Source: Halovenus rubra (GTDB taxonomy: Archaea; Halobacteriota; Halobacteria; Halobacteriales; Haloarculaceae). Taken from it: DNA of 60,146 nucleotides. A program made the translations under genes and the position numbers. How positions within the stretch are numbered: position 1 is the first letter of the stretch; the number at the start of each line of letters is the position of its first letter. Location: assembly GCF_026586665.1 (NCBI RefSeq), contig NZ_JAODIY010000006.1, forward strand, positions 1-60,146. The letters are read 5' to 3'. A model generated the notes under the pieces. The model was given only the letters and a program-made list of their open reading frames with translations, was not told the DNA's origin and did no database searches. Below, piece by piece: positions 16,749 through 25,341 of this stretch.

Positions 16749-17981
16749 ATGGTTGAGCGTGTCATTGATTGTGGCCGACTTGTTGACGGAACTGAAAGCA
16801 ATCCACTCCGGGATGCACGATTACTAGTTGCTGATGGGCGGGTCGCTGATGTTGGCACACAGGAGTCTGTACGGAAGCCAGATAACGCCAAACATACGAG
16901 CGTTCCGGATGCGACAGTTATTCCCGGACTCATCGATGCACATCTCCACCTGACAGGCGGTCGGTCGATGGACCCTTTTGACTGGATTACGACGCCAGTG
17001 TCACAGGAGGCTGCGCGCGCGACGGCAGACCTTCGAAAGCTCGTCTCAGCAGGGTTTACTACTGTTCGTGATGTGGGGTCAGACACAGGCATTGGACTCA
17101 GAGAAGCGGTCAACGAAGGAGCCATCCCTGGTCCACGGATTTATACCAGCGGACAATTTATTTCGCAAACTGGCGGACACGGTGACGACCATTTCTTGCC
17201 CCACCAATGGGTGCGCGAGGAAAACAACCGAGGAATTTCGACACTCGCCGATGGCGAAGACGAATGTCGTAAAGAGGCACGAAAGCGCATTCGGGATGGG
17301 GCTGACCTGATCAAGATTATGACGACAGGTGGAGTCCTTTCGGAGAAAGATGCGCCGGACCAGACGCAGTTTACCGAAACCGAGATTCAGGCCTTCGTTG
17401 AAGAAGCCCACAGAGTCGATATTCCGGTCGCGAGTCACGCACAGGGGAGCGAGGGAATCCGTCTGGCCCTCGACAACGGTGTCGACACAATTGAGCACGG
17501 GTTCTGGCTTACCGAGGAAGTTATTGATGCATTCTTGGAGACTGGGGCAACGTACGTCCCGACGCTGTCTATTATGCACCGTCTTTGTGAATACGGCGAC
17601 GAGTATGGAGTCCCTGAGTACGGACTGAAGAAAGCACACAACGCACGTGAAGCTCACTTCGACTCTGTTAAACGCGCCTACGAGGCTGATGTTCCAATCG
17701 CGCTCGGCACTGACTTCATCGGCCCGGAACTCGTGCCACACGGCGAAAACGCGCTCGAAGCCGAACTGTTCGTCGAGGAAGTCGGGATGGACGAACACGA
17801 TGTTGTTCGTGCCGGAACTGCAATCGCAGCGCGGACGCTCCCAGATGACGACCTTGGAACGCTCGAACCCGGCAACCACGCTGACTTCTTGATTCTCGAC
17901 GAGAACCCGCTTGACGATATCAACGCGCTTCGTTCTGCCATCAGAACAGTTTACAAAGGCGGCGAACCTGTTTTAGGCTAA
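16749..17981 (+). CDS. Metal-dependent amidohydrolase (imidazolonepropionase/prolidase-like)
   Basis: A 410-residue member of the amidohydrolase superfamily. The metal site is readable: HxH in IDAHLHLTGG, the probable carboxylated Lys in DLIKIMTTGG, His in ASHAQG, His in IEHGFW and Asp in LGTDF. The C-terminal ADFLILDENPLDDINAL closes the small beta domain. Proteins of this branch cleave cyclic amides or Xaa-Pro peptides; the exact substrate cannot be told. The ATG at 16749 (MVERVIDCGRLVDG) fits the family and is preferred over a GTG seven codons earlier. The protein is cytoplasmic with no signal peptide. Confidence 0.83.
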   Translation: MVERVIDCGRLVDGTESNPLRDARLLVADGRVADVGTQESVRKPDNAKHTSVPDATVIPGLIDAHLHLTGGRSMDPFDWITTPVSQEAARATADLRKLVSAGFTTVRDVGSDTGIGLREAVNEGAIPGPRIYTSGQFISQTGGHGDDHFLPHQWVREENNRGISTLADGEDECRKEARKRIRDGADLIKIMTTGGVLSEKDAPDQTQFTETEIQAFVEEAHRVDIPVASHAQGSEGIRLALDNGVDTIEHGFWLTEEVIDAFLETGATYVPTLSIMHRLCEYGDEYGVPEYGLKKAHNAREAHFDSVKRAYEADVPIALGTDFIGPELVPHGENALEAELFVEEVGMDEHDVVRAGTAIAARTLPDDDLGTLEPGNHADFLILDENPLDDINALRSAIRTVYKGGEPVLG

Positions 17982-18041
17982 TTGGTTACCTGCCTCTCCC
18001 GCAGGCGATACCCATTTTATCGCCCGTCCCATTACCCAAAC

Positions 18042-19394
18042 ATGAAGCGCCGTCAGTTTTTGACCGCGACAACGCTTGCCGTAACTGGTATTGCAGGCTG
18101 TTTGTCTCAGGATGAGACTGCTGAGACTGAAAGCACTGTCCACGATACACCTGACACGGACAGTGATGTGTTCACAGACCTGCCAGACAGCGTTGGTCTG
18201 GAACCCGTTGCTAGCGGTCTCACGGGACCACTTGATGTTGCCTTCGCCGATGGAAAACGGTACATCGCCGAACAACGCGGGACTGTACAGGTCCACGAAG
18301 AGGGAGGCGTGCGTTCTGAGCCATTGGTCAAGTTACAGGATGACCTCGAAACCGGTGGAGAAAAGGGCCTGCTTGGGCTTGCTGTCCACCCAGAAGACGA
18401 CACACGACTGTTTGTCCGCTACTCGGCACCGTCACGGCCGGGAACTCCTTCGGAATTTAGCCATACGTTCGTTCTTTCAGAGTTTCGCGTTATGAAGAAC
18501 GGACGGAGTGTCGACCGTGAGACGGAACGGACCGTTCTGGAAATCCCACAGCCACAAGGCAATCACAACGCCGGTGACATCGAATTCGGCCCGGACGGAT
18601 ACCTCTATGTCGCTGTCGGCGACGGTGGCGCTGGCGGTGACCAAGGTGCCGGCCACGTCGCGGACTGGTATGACGGGGTTGCGGGTGGGAACGGACAGGA
18701 CATCACCGAGAACTTGCTCGGGAGTATCCTCCGAATCGATGTTGATGCCGACCCGACTAGACCGCCCCTACGTGGAAATCCGTCCGACTACGACGACGAG
18801 GCTGGGTACGCAGTGCCGTCAGATAATCCACTTGTCGGGACTGATGGCCGTGACGAGCAGTTTGCTTGGGGGTTACGGAACCCGTGGCGGATGGCTTTCG
18901 ACGGCACAGACCTCTATGCTGGCGATGTTGGTCAGTCTGAGTATGAAGAAGTCGACCACATTGAATCCGGAGGGAACTATGGCTGGAACGTCAGAGAGGG
19001 GCAACACTGCTACCGTACCGATGACTGTCCCGGCACCACCCCAGAAGCTGTAAGAGCCGGTGAACCGCTGGTCGAACCAGTCATCGAGTACCCCCACTCG
19101 GGTTCACCGGTCAGTGGTATTTCGGTCATCGGAGGCAACATCTACCGTGGCTCGACAGTCCCGGGTCTGAAAGGGATGTACATCTTCGGTGATTTCCGCG
19201 CTGGAGGCACACTCTTCGTTGGGGGGCCAACCGAAGACTCAGGCTGGCCGACAACCGTGCTCTCTATTGCAGACGGCGACGCAGAGAAGTTACAACGGAT
19301 TCGGTGGCTTGGCCGCCACAACGGGGAGATGTATGTTGCCGGCGTCGGCGCTGGGTCCGGTGCGCTTCATCGGCTTGTTTCAGCTGAGAAATAA
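18042..19394 (+). CDS. PQQ-dependent sugar dehydrogenase-like lipoprotein (soluble aldose dehydrogenase family)
   Basis: The 450-residue precursor starts MKRRQFLTATTLAVTGIAGC: a Tat signal with a lipobox, giving lipid-anchored Cys20 outside the cell. The body is a six-bladed GDH-type propeller. Family marks are EKGLLGLAVHP, NHNAGDIEFGPDGYLYVAVG with the likely catalytic His, LRNPWRMAFD for cofactor contact, and SGGNYGWNVREG. It should oxidise aldoses with PQQ, although haloarchaea are not generally known to make PQQ. The start is set by the Tat motif and by a TATA-like CATTTTATC about 27 bases upstream. It follows the amidohydrolase by 60 bases. Confidence 0.85.
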   Translation: MKRRQFLTATTLAVTGIAGCLSQDETAETESTVHDTPDTDSDVFTDLPDSVGLEPVASGLTGPLDVAFADGKRYIAEQRGTVQVHEEGGVRSEPLVKLQDDLETGGEKGLLGLAVHPEDDTRLFVRYSAPSRPGTPSEFSHTFVLSEFRVMKNGRSVDRETERTVLEIPQPQGNHNAGDIEFGPDGYLYVAVGDGGAGGDQGAGHVADWYDGVAGGNGQDITENLLGSILRIDVDADPTRPPLRGNPSDYDDEAGYAVPSDNPLVGTDGRDEQFAWGLRNPWRMAFDGTDLYAGDVGQSEYEEVDHIESGGNYGWNVREGQHCYRTDDCPGTTPEAVRAGEPLVEPVIEYPHSGSPVSGISVIGGNIYRGSTVPGLKGMYIFGDFRAGGTLFVGGPTEDSGWPTTVLSIADGDAEKLQRIRWLGRHNGEMYVAGVGAGSGALHRLVSAEK

Positions 19395-19480
19395 CACCAG
19401 ACCACCCGGACGAGAGATGAGCCCGGATAAGCGGGTCCGCAGTTGGCTTTGTCGAGAGTTACGAATTAAAAGAGAGGTCG

Positions 19481-20248
19481 CTACTGTGGTTCCAGCGGTG
19501 TCGAACATCGCATACAGAGAGTGCTGTCCCCAACCCAGTTGACATCACTCGACCCACAGTTTGGGCACTGGTATGTCGCATTGTTGTACTCTGTCGTGCC
19601 ACGAGGTGCAGCGAGATACCCGGATTCGAGCACTGAACTGAGAAGAGAGGGGAACCGCTGGCGCTTGAACGCTGTTCTCTTGGCGAGAAACTGCCCTGGT
19701 GTCGTTGGGTCGGTGCCATGAAGGTCTTCCCACGAAATTGCGATTTCACCGTTAGCTGTGCTCCGTGCCACCTGTTGGAGTGGAACTGTTGCTGCCTGAA
19801 ATAACGGAGTGGTGCTCCGGTACTGTGGGTCGTCGACGGCCTCGGCAGCCTCGTGATATGCGTCAGTTGCTTCACGGTAGCTGTCAGCGACATCGTTCAG
19901 TCCGCCGGCGAGCTTTGCATCCGCGACCAATTCCTGTAAACAGGCCTGCTGTGCGGGATGGGTCAGCCCTGTCTGTAAATCGGCGGCAACGGCAGCAGTC
20001 TCCTTTGCGCGGTGACCTGCCCGATTTTCGGCTTCAGCAACGCGATAACAGAGCGCACTTGTCAAATGATACCGAATTCCAGTTCCGACCCATCCTTTCT
20101 CATCTGCGCCAAACGGTGTTTGGTCGGGCCGTGGGGTGGCCAGCGTTTGCCACCCGGCCCGCGCAAACGCGTCACCAGCTTTCTCGTACCGCCGTTTCGC
20201 GATTGCTGCCACGCCGCGGTCGAAATGGTCGTTCGTTTGTGGACTCAT
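19481..20248 (-). CDS. Helical repeat protein with C-terminal zinc ribbon
   Basis: The 255-residue protein is mainly alpha-helical. Its N-terminal half (FDRGVAAIAKRRYEKAGDAF and on) looks like TPR-type helix pairs, and the phrase DVADSYREATDAYHEAAEAV repeats the pattern. The C-terminus carries a zinc ribbon: CPNCGSSDVNWVGDSTLCMR then C. The start at 20248 (MSPQTNDHF) is preferred; the longer frame adds 44 basic residues. Haloarchaeal proteins of this plan have no known role. It probably acts as a cytoplasmic adaptor. The next gene upstream on the same strand ends 113 bases away. Confidence 0.65.
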   Translation of the reverse strand: MSPQTNDHFDRGVAAIAKRRYEKAGDAFARAGWQTLATPRPDQTPFGADEKGWVGTGIRYHLTSALCYRVAEAENRAGHRAKETAAVAADLQTGLTHPAQQACLQELVADAKLAGGLNDVADSYREATDAYHEAAEAVDDPQYRSTTPLFQAATVPLQQVARSTANGEIAISWEDLHGTDPTTPGQFLAKRTAFKRQRFPSLLSSVLESGYLAAPRGTTEYNNATYQCPNCGSSDVNWVGDSTLCMRCSTPLEPQ

Positions 20249-20361
20249 GTGACACTGTTGGGCTCGACGGTAACAAGCGTTCCCAATCGGCAAAATCCGC
20301 TCTACTGTGACGGTCGATTTCTGTCTGGAAGCTACAGGTCCACCCCGAAAGCAGAGATCAC

Positions 20362-20751
20362 TCAGTCTCGCTGTTCCCACTCGTCAATGAGCTCATGAGC
20401 TTCGTCCAGATCATTGACGGTCGCTTCGAAAAACGAGTACTCGTCTCCAGGGCGCTCGAACTGCATCTTTCCGACGACAGAACTGCCCACAATCCGTATT
20501 ACTGCGGAGGCATCATGATTGTGGAGTATCTTTTTCCCTTTCTCAATTGTATTGACTCCCTCCTGTGGCAGCGGCTCGAACTCTCTGATGTCGTTGATAA
20601 AGACGAAGTCATCGCTTGCTTTCTGTACCATCGTTTCCATCTCTTCGACCAACTCTTCGGCCTGCTCGATGTCGAGCATCCCTTCGATTCGGATTCGGAC
20701 AACGTCTGCTGAGAGCGCATTTTGTTCGTGGTCCAGCTCGTATGATGCCAT
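20362..20751 (-). CDS. STAS/SpoIIAA-like protein, tentative
   Basis: A 129-residue soluble acidic protein. Alternating strands and helices (DVVRIRIEGMLDIEQAEELV, DFVFINDIREFEPLP, ASAVIRIVGSSVVGKMQF) suggest the SpoIIAA/STAS or SEC14-like fold. The family assignment is by pattern only. AT-rich bases directly upstream (20755-20785) with TATAAAAATA at 20776-20785 give a good TATA box on the minus strand and suggest a leaderless start at 20751. The function is unknown. Confidence 0.6.
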   Translation of the reverse strand: MASYELDHEQNALSADVVRIRIEGMLDIEQAEELVEEMETMVQKASDDFVFINDIREFEPLPQEGVNTIEKGKKILHNHDASAVIRIVGSSVVGKMQFERPGDEYSFFEATVNDLDEAHELIDEWEQRD

Positions 20752-20878
20752 ATGTTATCATGTATTTAGCACAGTATAAAAATAACGCAGGTGATTGGTG
20801 ACAGGTACTGCGTTTACTCTGCTTGCGTATCTGCCGTTCATCGCTGCTAGGACCTGACACAGAGATGATTACGGCCCT

Positions 20879-20910
20879 GTCTTTAGCTACGCCTCACACC
20901 TTCGTAGCGG
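20879..20910 (+). repeat. Dispersed motif, copy 2 (short)
   Basis: GTCTTTAGCTACGCCTCACA then CCTTCGTAGCGG resembles the copies at 59168-59213 and 15848-15885 with the middle CGGT-like bases missing. The 288-base spacer 20752-21039 around it holds no gene. Confidence 0.4.
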
Positions 20911-21039
20911 AGTTGATACTAGTGGTTTTGAGCAAAAAACGAAGCAACTGGCTCTTACTGCGTGGAGTAACTAACAACGAATGGGTTCGGCCTTCCCACT
21001 CACAATGATGAGACCACTCAAGACTCCGATAGTAGATAC

Positions 21040-21618
21040 CTACTGTGGGAGAGTTGCATCAGTTGCGGCGACCAACTGCTTGGTTCGGTTCCTAAACCAC
21101 TGTGCCACATCTCTGTGTTGGCCAGCCCACAGATCGTATGCAACGTCAGTATTTGGCTGTCCTTCTGGAGCATCGGGGAGAACCACCCCAAGCTCGTGTC
21201 GGCAGAGCCGTCTGTCGGACTCTTTGACGACAGCAAAATCAGCAGCGGTTGGTTTGAGACTGAATGCTTCCCAGACAACATCTTCAACGCACGATTCGAG
21301 GTCCTGATACTCTTCAAGATGTATTTTTACCGGAGAAATCAGGTCACTAATGTAGGCCTCCTGTGTGTCGTGAAGCAATCCGATTAGTTGGCGTCGACGC
21401 GATTCACCACGGGAAGCAAGATCCTGGCTCACGTAGATCGAGTGCAGGCCGACGCTATAGAAAAACCGCGCTTGGCCCGAGGCACGACAGAGATTCGCGA
21501 GCCCGTGAGCGATATCTTGCAGTCGAACGTCACTGGCACTCGGGTCAAACGGTGTGAACTGGACACCGCTGACCGTCGTCATCGCCGATTCCATCGGTGG
21601 TTGTTTGCTCTCGGGCAT
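21040..21618 (-). CDS. HD-domain hydrolase (YfbR-like nucleotidase fold)
   Basis: The 192-residue protein has the metal ligands of an HD-domain phosphohydrolase: His in YSVGLHSIYVS, the His-Asp pair in IGLLHDTQEAYISD, and the distal Asp in VKESDRRLCRHEL. The spacing and DLISPVK after the HD pair fit the YfbR/HD_3-like nucleotidases, which remove phosphate from 5'-dNMPs. The start is supported by TTTAATATCG about 30 bases upstream. It stands alone between a spacer and the divergent HPP-Usp gene. The natural substrate is uncertain. Confidence 0.78.
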   Translation of the reverse strand: MPESKQPPMESAMTTVSGVQFTPFDPSASDVRLQDIAHGLANLCRASGQARFFYSVGLHSIYVSQDLASRGESRRRQLIGLLHDTQEAYISDLISPVKIHLEEYQDLESCVEDVVWEAFSLKPTAADFAVVKESDRRLCRHELGVVLPDAPEGQPNTDVAYDLWAGQHRDVAQWFRNRTKQLVAATDATLPQ

Positions 21619-21800
21619 AATTGTCGATTAGAATGGATTGTCGATATTAAACCTCTCGTTGTCGACACGGTATGCTTGTTCTTTTCATGCTCTTTTTTCG
21701 GTTGCACTCTCGGTTGTAGTCTCGACAACTCTCAAAGCTTTGCAGTCTGCTTACCACGATAGTCCGCTTTGCTTAACTCTGTGCTCGAAAAATTCGTGGT

Positions 21801-23270
21801 ATGAGCCGACTGCAGGCCAGTGCCCGTTTAGTTGCCGGGCAGATTCGTCGGGTTGGTCGTCAGCGCTGGCGCGACCTCCGTCGCTGGTTGGAAGCAACAC
21901 AAAATATTGTTCATCTGTCTATCTTACTGCTCGTTCCGTTGCTTATTGGCCTTGTAACTGCGATTTCGAATGCTCTTCCCGGACTGTCGTTTCTCTTGTA
22001 CCCGCCACTGGCAGCCGGAGCATTTACGCTTTTTGCAGATCCTGAGGGGCGATACGCCTCGGTCTCACGGTTTGTTGGCGGTTTGACCGTTGGCGCTGTC
22101 TGTGGATGGCTCGCTGTTATCACCGCCTCGGCGCTGATATACGAGCCAGCACCGAACAAAATCAACCCTGTGGGTGCCACTCTTGCAATTTTCCTTACAG
22201 GCCTTGTAACGTGGCTACTTGACACTGAAGAGCCTGCTGCATTTTCGACTGCACTGCTTACCCTGTTTGTTCAGGCACAGGTCGACCGTCCTGAAATATA
22301 CGTACTGAGCGTTGCTGCCTCCAGCGCGCTTGTCGCAGGTGGCTTTGACCTCTGGCGTCGAGTGTTGTACGAACGACGTGACCAGTACCTCTACGAGGCG
22401 ACCCAAGGCGATGACCATATTCTCGTACCAATGCGTGGTCCACGGGCAGAGAACACAGCAAAACTGGCTGCCAGCCTCGCTGAAGCCCATCGTGCCGGCA
22501 AGGTAGTTTTGCTGGACCTTGTCGCAGAGGAATGGATGGCAGACGCCGAGCGGGCACTTCTCGCAGAGCACAGCACGACGCGCCTACCCCAAGCGACCGG
22601 ACGTGTTGATAATCCCGACGATGTTCCAGACCACGAGGCAGTCGCCGAGGCTGTCGACCGCCTCGAGATCCAAGCACACGAAATCGAGCGCTCGGCTGAT
22701 GTTCCCTGTGAAGTCATTGTTGCGGCAGGCGGTCCGGAGCCAGCACAAACGGCACTTCGCGCAGCACAACGGGCGAACTGCGACCTCGTCGCAACGCCGT
22801 ATGAGGCCGACGAGGAGCAACTCTCACAGTTCGTGCGCACGCTGTTCAACGGTGAACATGACGTACTTGTCCACCGAGCAAACAGTGACAAAACGACCTG
22901 GAAGCGCGTCTTAGTTCCGGTTCGTGGGACGAGCGATGTTGCCCACGGAATGGTCGATTTTGCAGCACGGCTCGCTGGCTCCACGGGATTCGTCAGCGTC
23001 GCAAACTGCACTGGTTCCGGTACTGAACGAGGTCGCCGTCAGGCGGAATCAATGCTTTCGGACTTGGTTGAGCCGTTTGCCGGCCCTATCGAGACTCGTG
23101 TTGCGACAATGGATATTGACCCATTTCTCGAGCATAATGCAAGTGAGTATGACTTGGTCATCATGGGTGCAAGCCGAAACCGGAGTCTAGCATCACGACT
23201 ACTTACGCCGCCGACCTTCCAGCGGGTTGGCGACCTTGATACTGACGTGATGATTGTTGACCGAAACTGA
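21801..23270 (+). CDS. HPP membrane domain fused to two universal stress protein domains
   Basis: The 489-residue protein starts with a basic cytoplasmic helix (about 1-35) and four to five transmembrane segments (about 38-180) of the HPP family, including LPGLSFLLYPPLAAGAFTLF and NPVGATLAIFLTGL. Two Usp domains follow: about 207-350 (DDHILVPMRGPRAENTAKLA) and about 365-489 (WKRVLVPVRGTSDVAHGMVD). The last ends with GASRNRSLASRLLTPPTFQR, close to the Usp ATP-binding GxxGxx(9)GS pattern but altered. HPP proteins are linked to nitrite uptake in plants and cyanobacteria. The Usp parts suggest nucleotide control of transport. It is convergent with the next histidine kinase, 10 bases apart. Confidence 0.8.
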   Translation: MSRLQASARLVAGQIRRVGRQRWRDLRRWLEATQNIVHLSILLLVPLLIGLVTAISNALPGLSFLLYPPLAAGAFTLFADPEGRYASVSRFVGGLTVGAVCGWLAVITASALIYEPAPNKINPVGATLAIFLTGLVTWLLDTEEPAAFSTALLTLFVQAQVDRPEIYVLSVAASSALVAGGFDLWRRVLYERRDQYLYEATQGDDHILVPMRGPRAENTAKLAASLAEAHRAGKVVLLDLVAEEWMADAERALLAEHSTTRLPQATGRVDNPDDVPDHEAVAEAVDRLEIQAHEIERSADVPCEVIVAAGGPEPAQTALRAAQRANCDLVATPYEADEEQLSQFVRTLFNGEHDVLVHRANSDKTTWKRVLVPVRGTSDVAHGMVDFAARLAGSTGFVSVANCTGSGTERGRRQAESMLSDLVEPFAGPIETRVATMDIDPFLEHNASEYDLVIMGASRNRSLASRLLTPPTFQRVGDLDTDVMIVDRN

Positions 23271-23280
23271 AAGCGAGCGC

Positions 23281-24954
23281 CTACGACGAGACTTTGGGAA
23301 GGGTCATCTTGACCTGTGTTCCCGGCTCTGACTGAGTTATATTTAGACAGCCACCAGACCTATCGACGTACCAACGCATCAACCATAGCCCGACCCCGGA
23401 GCCATGACTCAGCGCTGTCTCTTCGTTTTCTTGCAGAGGGGTCACTTCATTCGGTGGAATACCGTCGCCGTCGTCTGTGATGTATAACTCAACAAACTCA
23501 TCCGTAACTTCTGTCTGTATATCTACCTGTACCGGTTCACTGTTGTGTTCGACCGCGTTCTCGATGGCATTTTCGATTGCTACCTCAAACCCTTCGACAA
23601 CCTGTACCTTCACATCTGTAACCGCTACCCGGACACTCACAGCATCTCTCTCAGGGTGACAAGTAGAGACAGCAGCTGAGACGAGTCTTTGAAGAGGACA
23701 CTCAAGAAATCGTACATTTGTATCCAAAACCTGTTTGATTTGCTGTGCTTTCTGTGTATGGTTCAGAAGCCGGTTCGATGAATCGATAGCAGCTGCTGTA
23801 CTCCGTTGAACATTTGCCTTCTCTGTGTGCTTTGTTATAAGATCTAGATGCCCCCGTATCACGTTGAGTTCGTTCTTTACGTTATGCCGGAATACTCTGG
23901 AGTAGACGTCTTTTAACATCGATAACTCCAGCTCACGCCGTTTCAGGTCTGTGATATCTCGTAGCACGAATACGCGCCCCTTTGCAGCGTCTTGCCCTAT
24001 CGGAGAGACAGATACAGAGAAATACCGTTTTTCACTATTGACTTTTATTGACACTTCTATCTCATCGTCGATGCGGCCAGCGAGCCTCGACTCTATTTCA
24101 TCGTCAACTACGTCAAACACAGCAACTGCTTGCCGTCCAGTGTAGTCACTGTCAATATCAAACATTTCCAGTGCGGTACGGTTTGCATCAATGACACGGT
24201 TTTTTTGATCGACTGTAATGACAGCATCGTTCATCTTCTGCACTGCAGTTCCGCGTGCGACGGTCGTAACGTCCAAAAAATACCCTTTGAACAAGACTAT
24301 CGTAAGCAGTAGTGCCGACAAAATATACCCAAATGGGGAGATGTCATAGAGAGTGACTCCACCTGTTGTCAACGTTACAATATTCGCAACAATAAACGGA
24401 AGACTACAGACTGCCAGCAGTGCCATCTGATTTTGCCGGAGGCCCTGTGATCGCACAGCCTCAACAGTAAGACGACCAACCCCGAAAGCGACAAAACCAT
24501 AGCTTACTGCGACCTGTATCCAGAAGGCTACCCCGTACTCCGGAACGAGCACAGTTCCTGCCATTCCAAACTCTCCAGAAAAGACGAGATGATGGAACGA
24601 ATTTGTCCAGATGAGGAGCTGAATGCTGGCGAGCCAGGTAAGGAGCATCTTAACTGTCTTCCACGAAACGCTATCTGGTTTTGTAACACTAATTGCTAGT
24701 AAAAACCAGCCAACAGCAGTAATCTCAGCGCCAAGGAGAGATAGTTTATACGCGATAATCGATACTAGCCGGTTGCCTATGAAGTTGCCAACAGCGAGAC
24801 ACCATAACCAGATGCACACCCCAATAATTGTACCACCAAATGCAACGGCACCCGGTGTGTCGCGATTCTCATACACCGGCTTGAGAAATAGGAGGGAAAG
24901 TACACCTGCTATGGCCTGTCCACTGCCGACGACCAGATGCGAGGGACCCATCAT
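23281..24954 (-). CDS. Histidine kinase: 7TM sensor, PAS, HisKA, HATPase
   Basis: A 557-residue kinase with the same plan as the one at 12704-14380. Seven hydrophobic segments fill about residues 1-225. A PAS domain (about 235-335, AVITVDQKNRVIDANRTALE) follows, then the H-box FRHNVKNELNVI (about 352). The ATP site has IENAIENAVEHN, ITDDGDGI and GSGVGLWL, all intact. The start (two ATG codons, 24949-24954) lies about 25 bases after a TTTAAAT box at 24977-24983, so the mRNA should be leaderless. No partner regulator is adjacent. The signal is unknown. Confidence 0.87.
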   Translation of the reverse strand: MMGPSHLVVGSGQAIAGVLSLLFLKPVYENRDTPGAVAFGGTIIGVCIWLWCLAVGNFIGNRLVSIIAYKLSLLGAEITAVGWFLLAISVTKPDSVSWKTVKMLLTWLASIQLLIWTNSFHHLVFSGEFGMAGTVLVPEYGVAFWIQVAVSYGFVAFGVGRLTVEAVRSQGLRQNQMALLAVCSLPFIVANIVTLTTGGVTLYDISPFGYILSALLLTIVLFKGYFLDVTTVARGTAVQKMNDAVITVDQKNRVIDANRTALEMFDIDSDYTGRQAVAVFDVVDDEIESRLAGRIDDEIEVSIKVNSEKRYFSVSVSPIGQDAAKGRVFVLRDITDLKRRELELSMLKDVYSRVFRHNVKNELNVIRGHLDLITKHTEKANVQRSTAAAIDSSNRLLNHTQKAQQIKQVLDTNVRFLECPLQRLVSAAVSTCHPERDAVSVRVAVTDVKVQVVEGFEVAIENAIENAVEHNSEPVQVDIQTEVTDEFVELYITDDGDGIPPNEVTPLQENEETALSHGSGVGLWLMRWYVDRSGGCLNITQSEPGTQVKMTLPKVSS

Positions 24955-25341
24955 TTTTCAAACTGTTTCACGCGCATTTAAATTCATAGAATCTAGTCGA
25001 CAAGTATTACCGGCAGTGAGTGAATATAATGATGAAAAACGATTGTAGACGCTTTCAATTGGCGGTTTTCGTTACCAATTGACATATGAAAGATAAATCA
25101 AGTATGTGATAGTGTTTATTTTGTGGTGGGCTGTTCTAAAAATCTACAGGCCACCGCAACGGACAGATTCCTACGTTCCCGTACCGGCAGTTGTCTTTCT
25201 GTTGGGCCTTTGACCTACCGGACAACAGTCACTCCCTTTGGGATTTTTGTTTATATTTTGACATGCTTACAGCCACCAGCCTTAGTCGTGGTGTGCGGTC
25301 AGACGACACATCCAGAAACCCAATCGGCTTAGTCGCCGCGA
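24955..25341. other. Intergenic region, no gene seen
   Basis: These 387 bases hold the AT-rich promoter of the kinase (24975-24990) and a further AT-rich stretch at 25080-25130. The only open frames are short and not acidic. Nothing else was recognised. Confidence 0.5.

Noticed and set aside
18042-19394. Link of the sugar dehydrogenase to the propeller cluster
   Set aside because: It is an exported six-bladed GDH-type enzyme with different blade motifs, and it lies 20 kb away.
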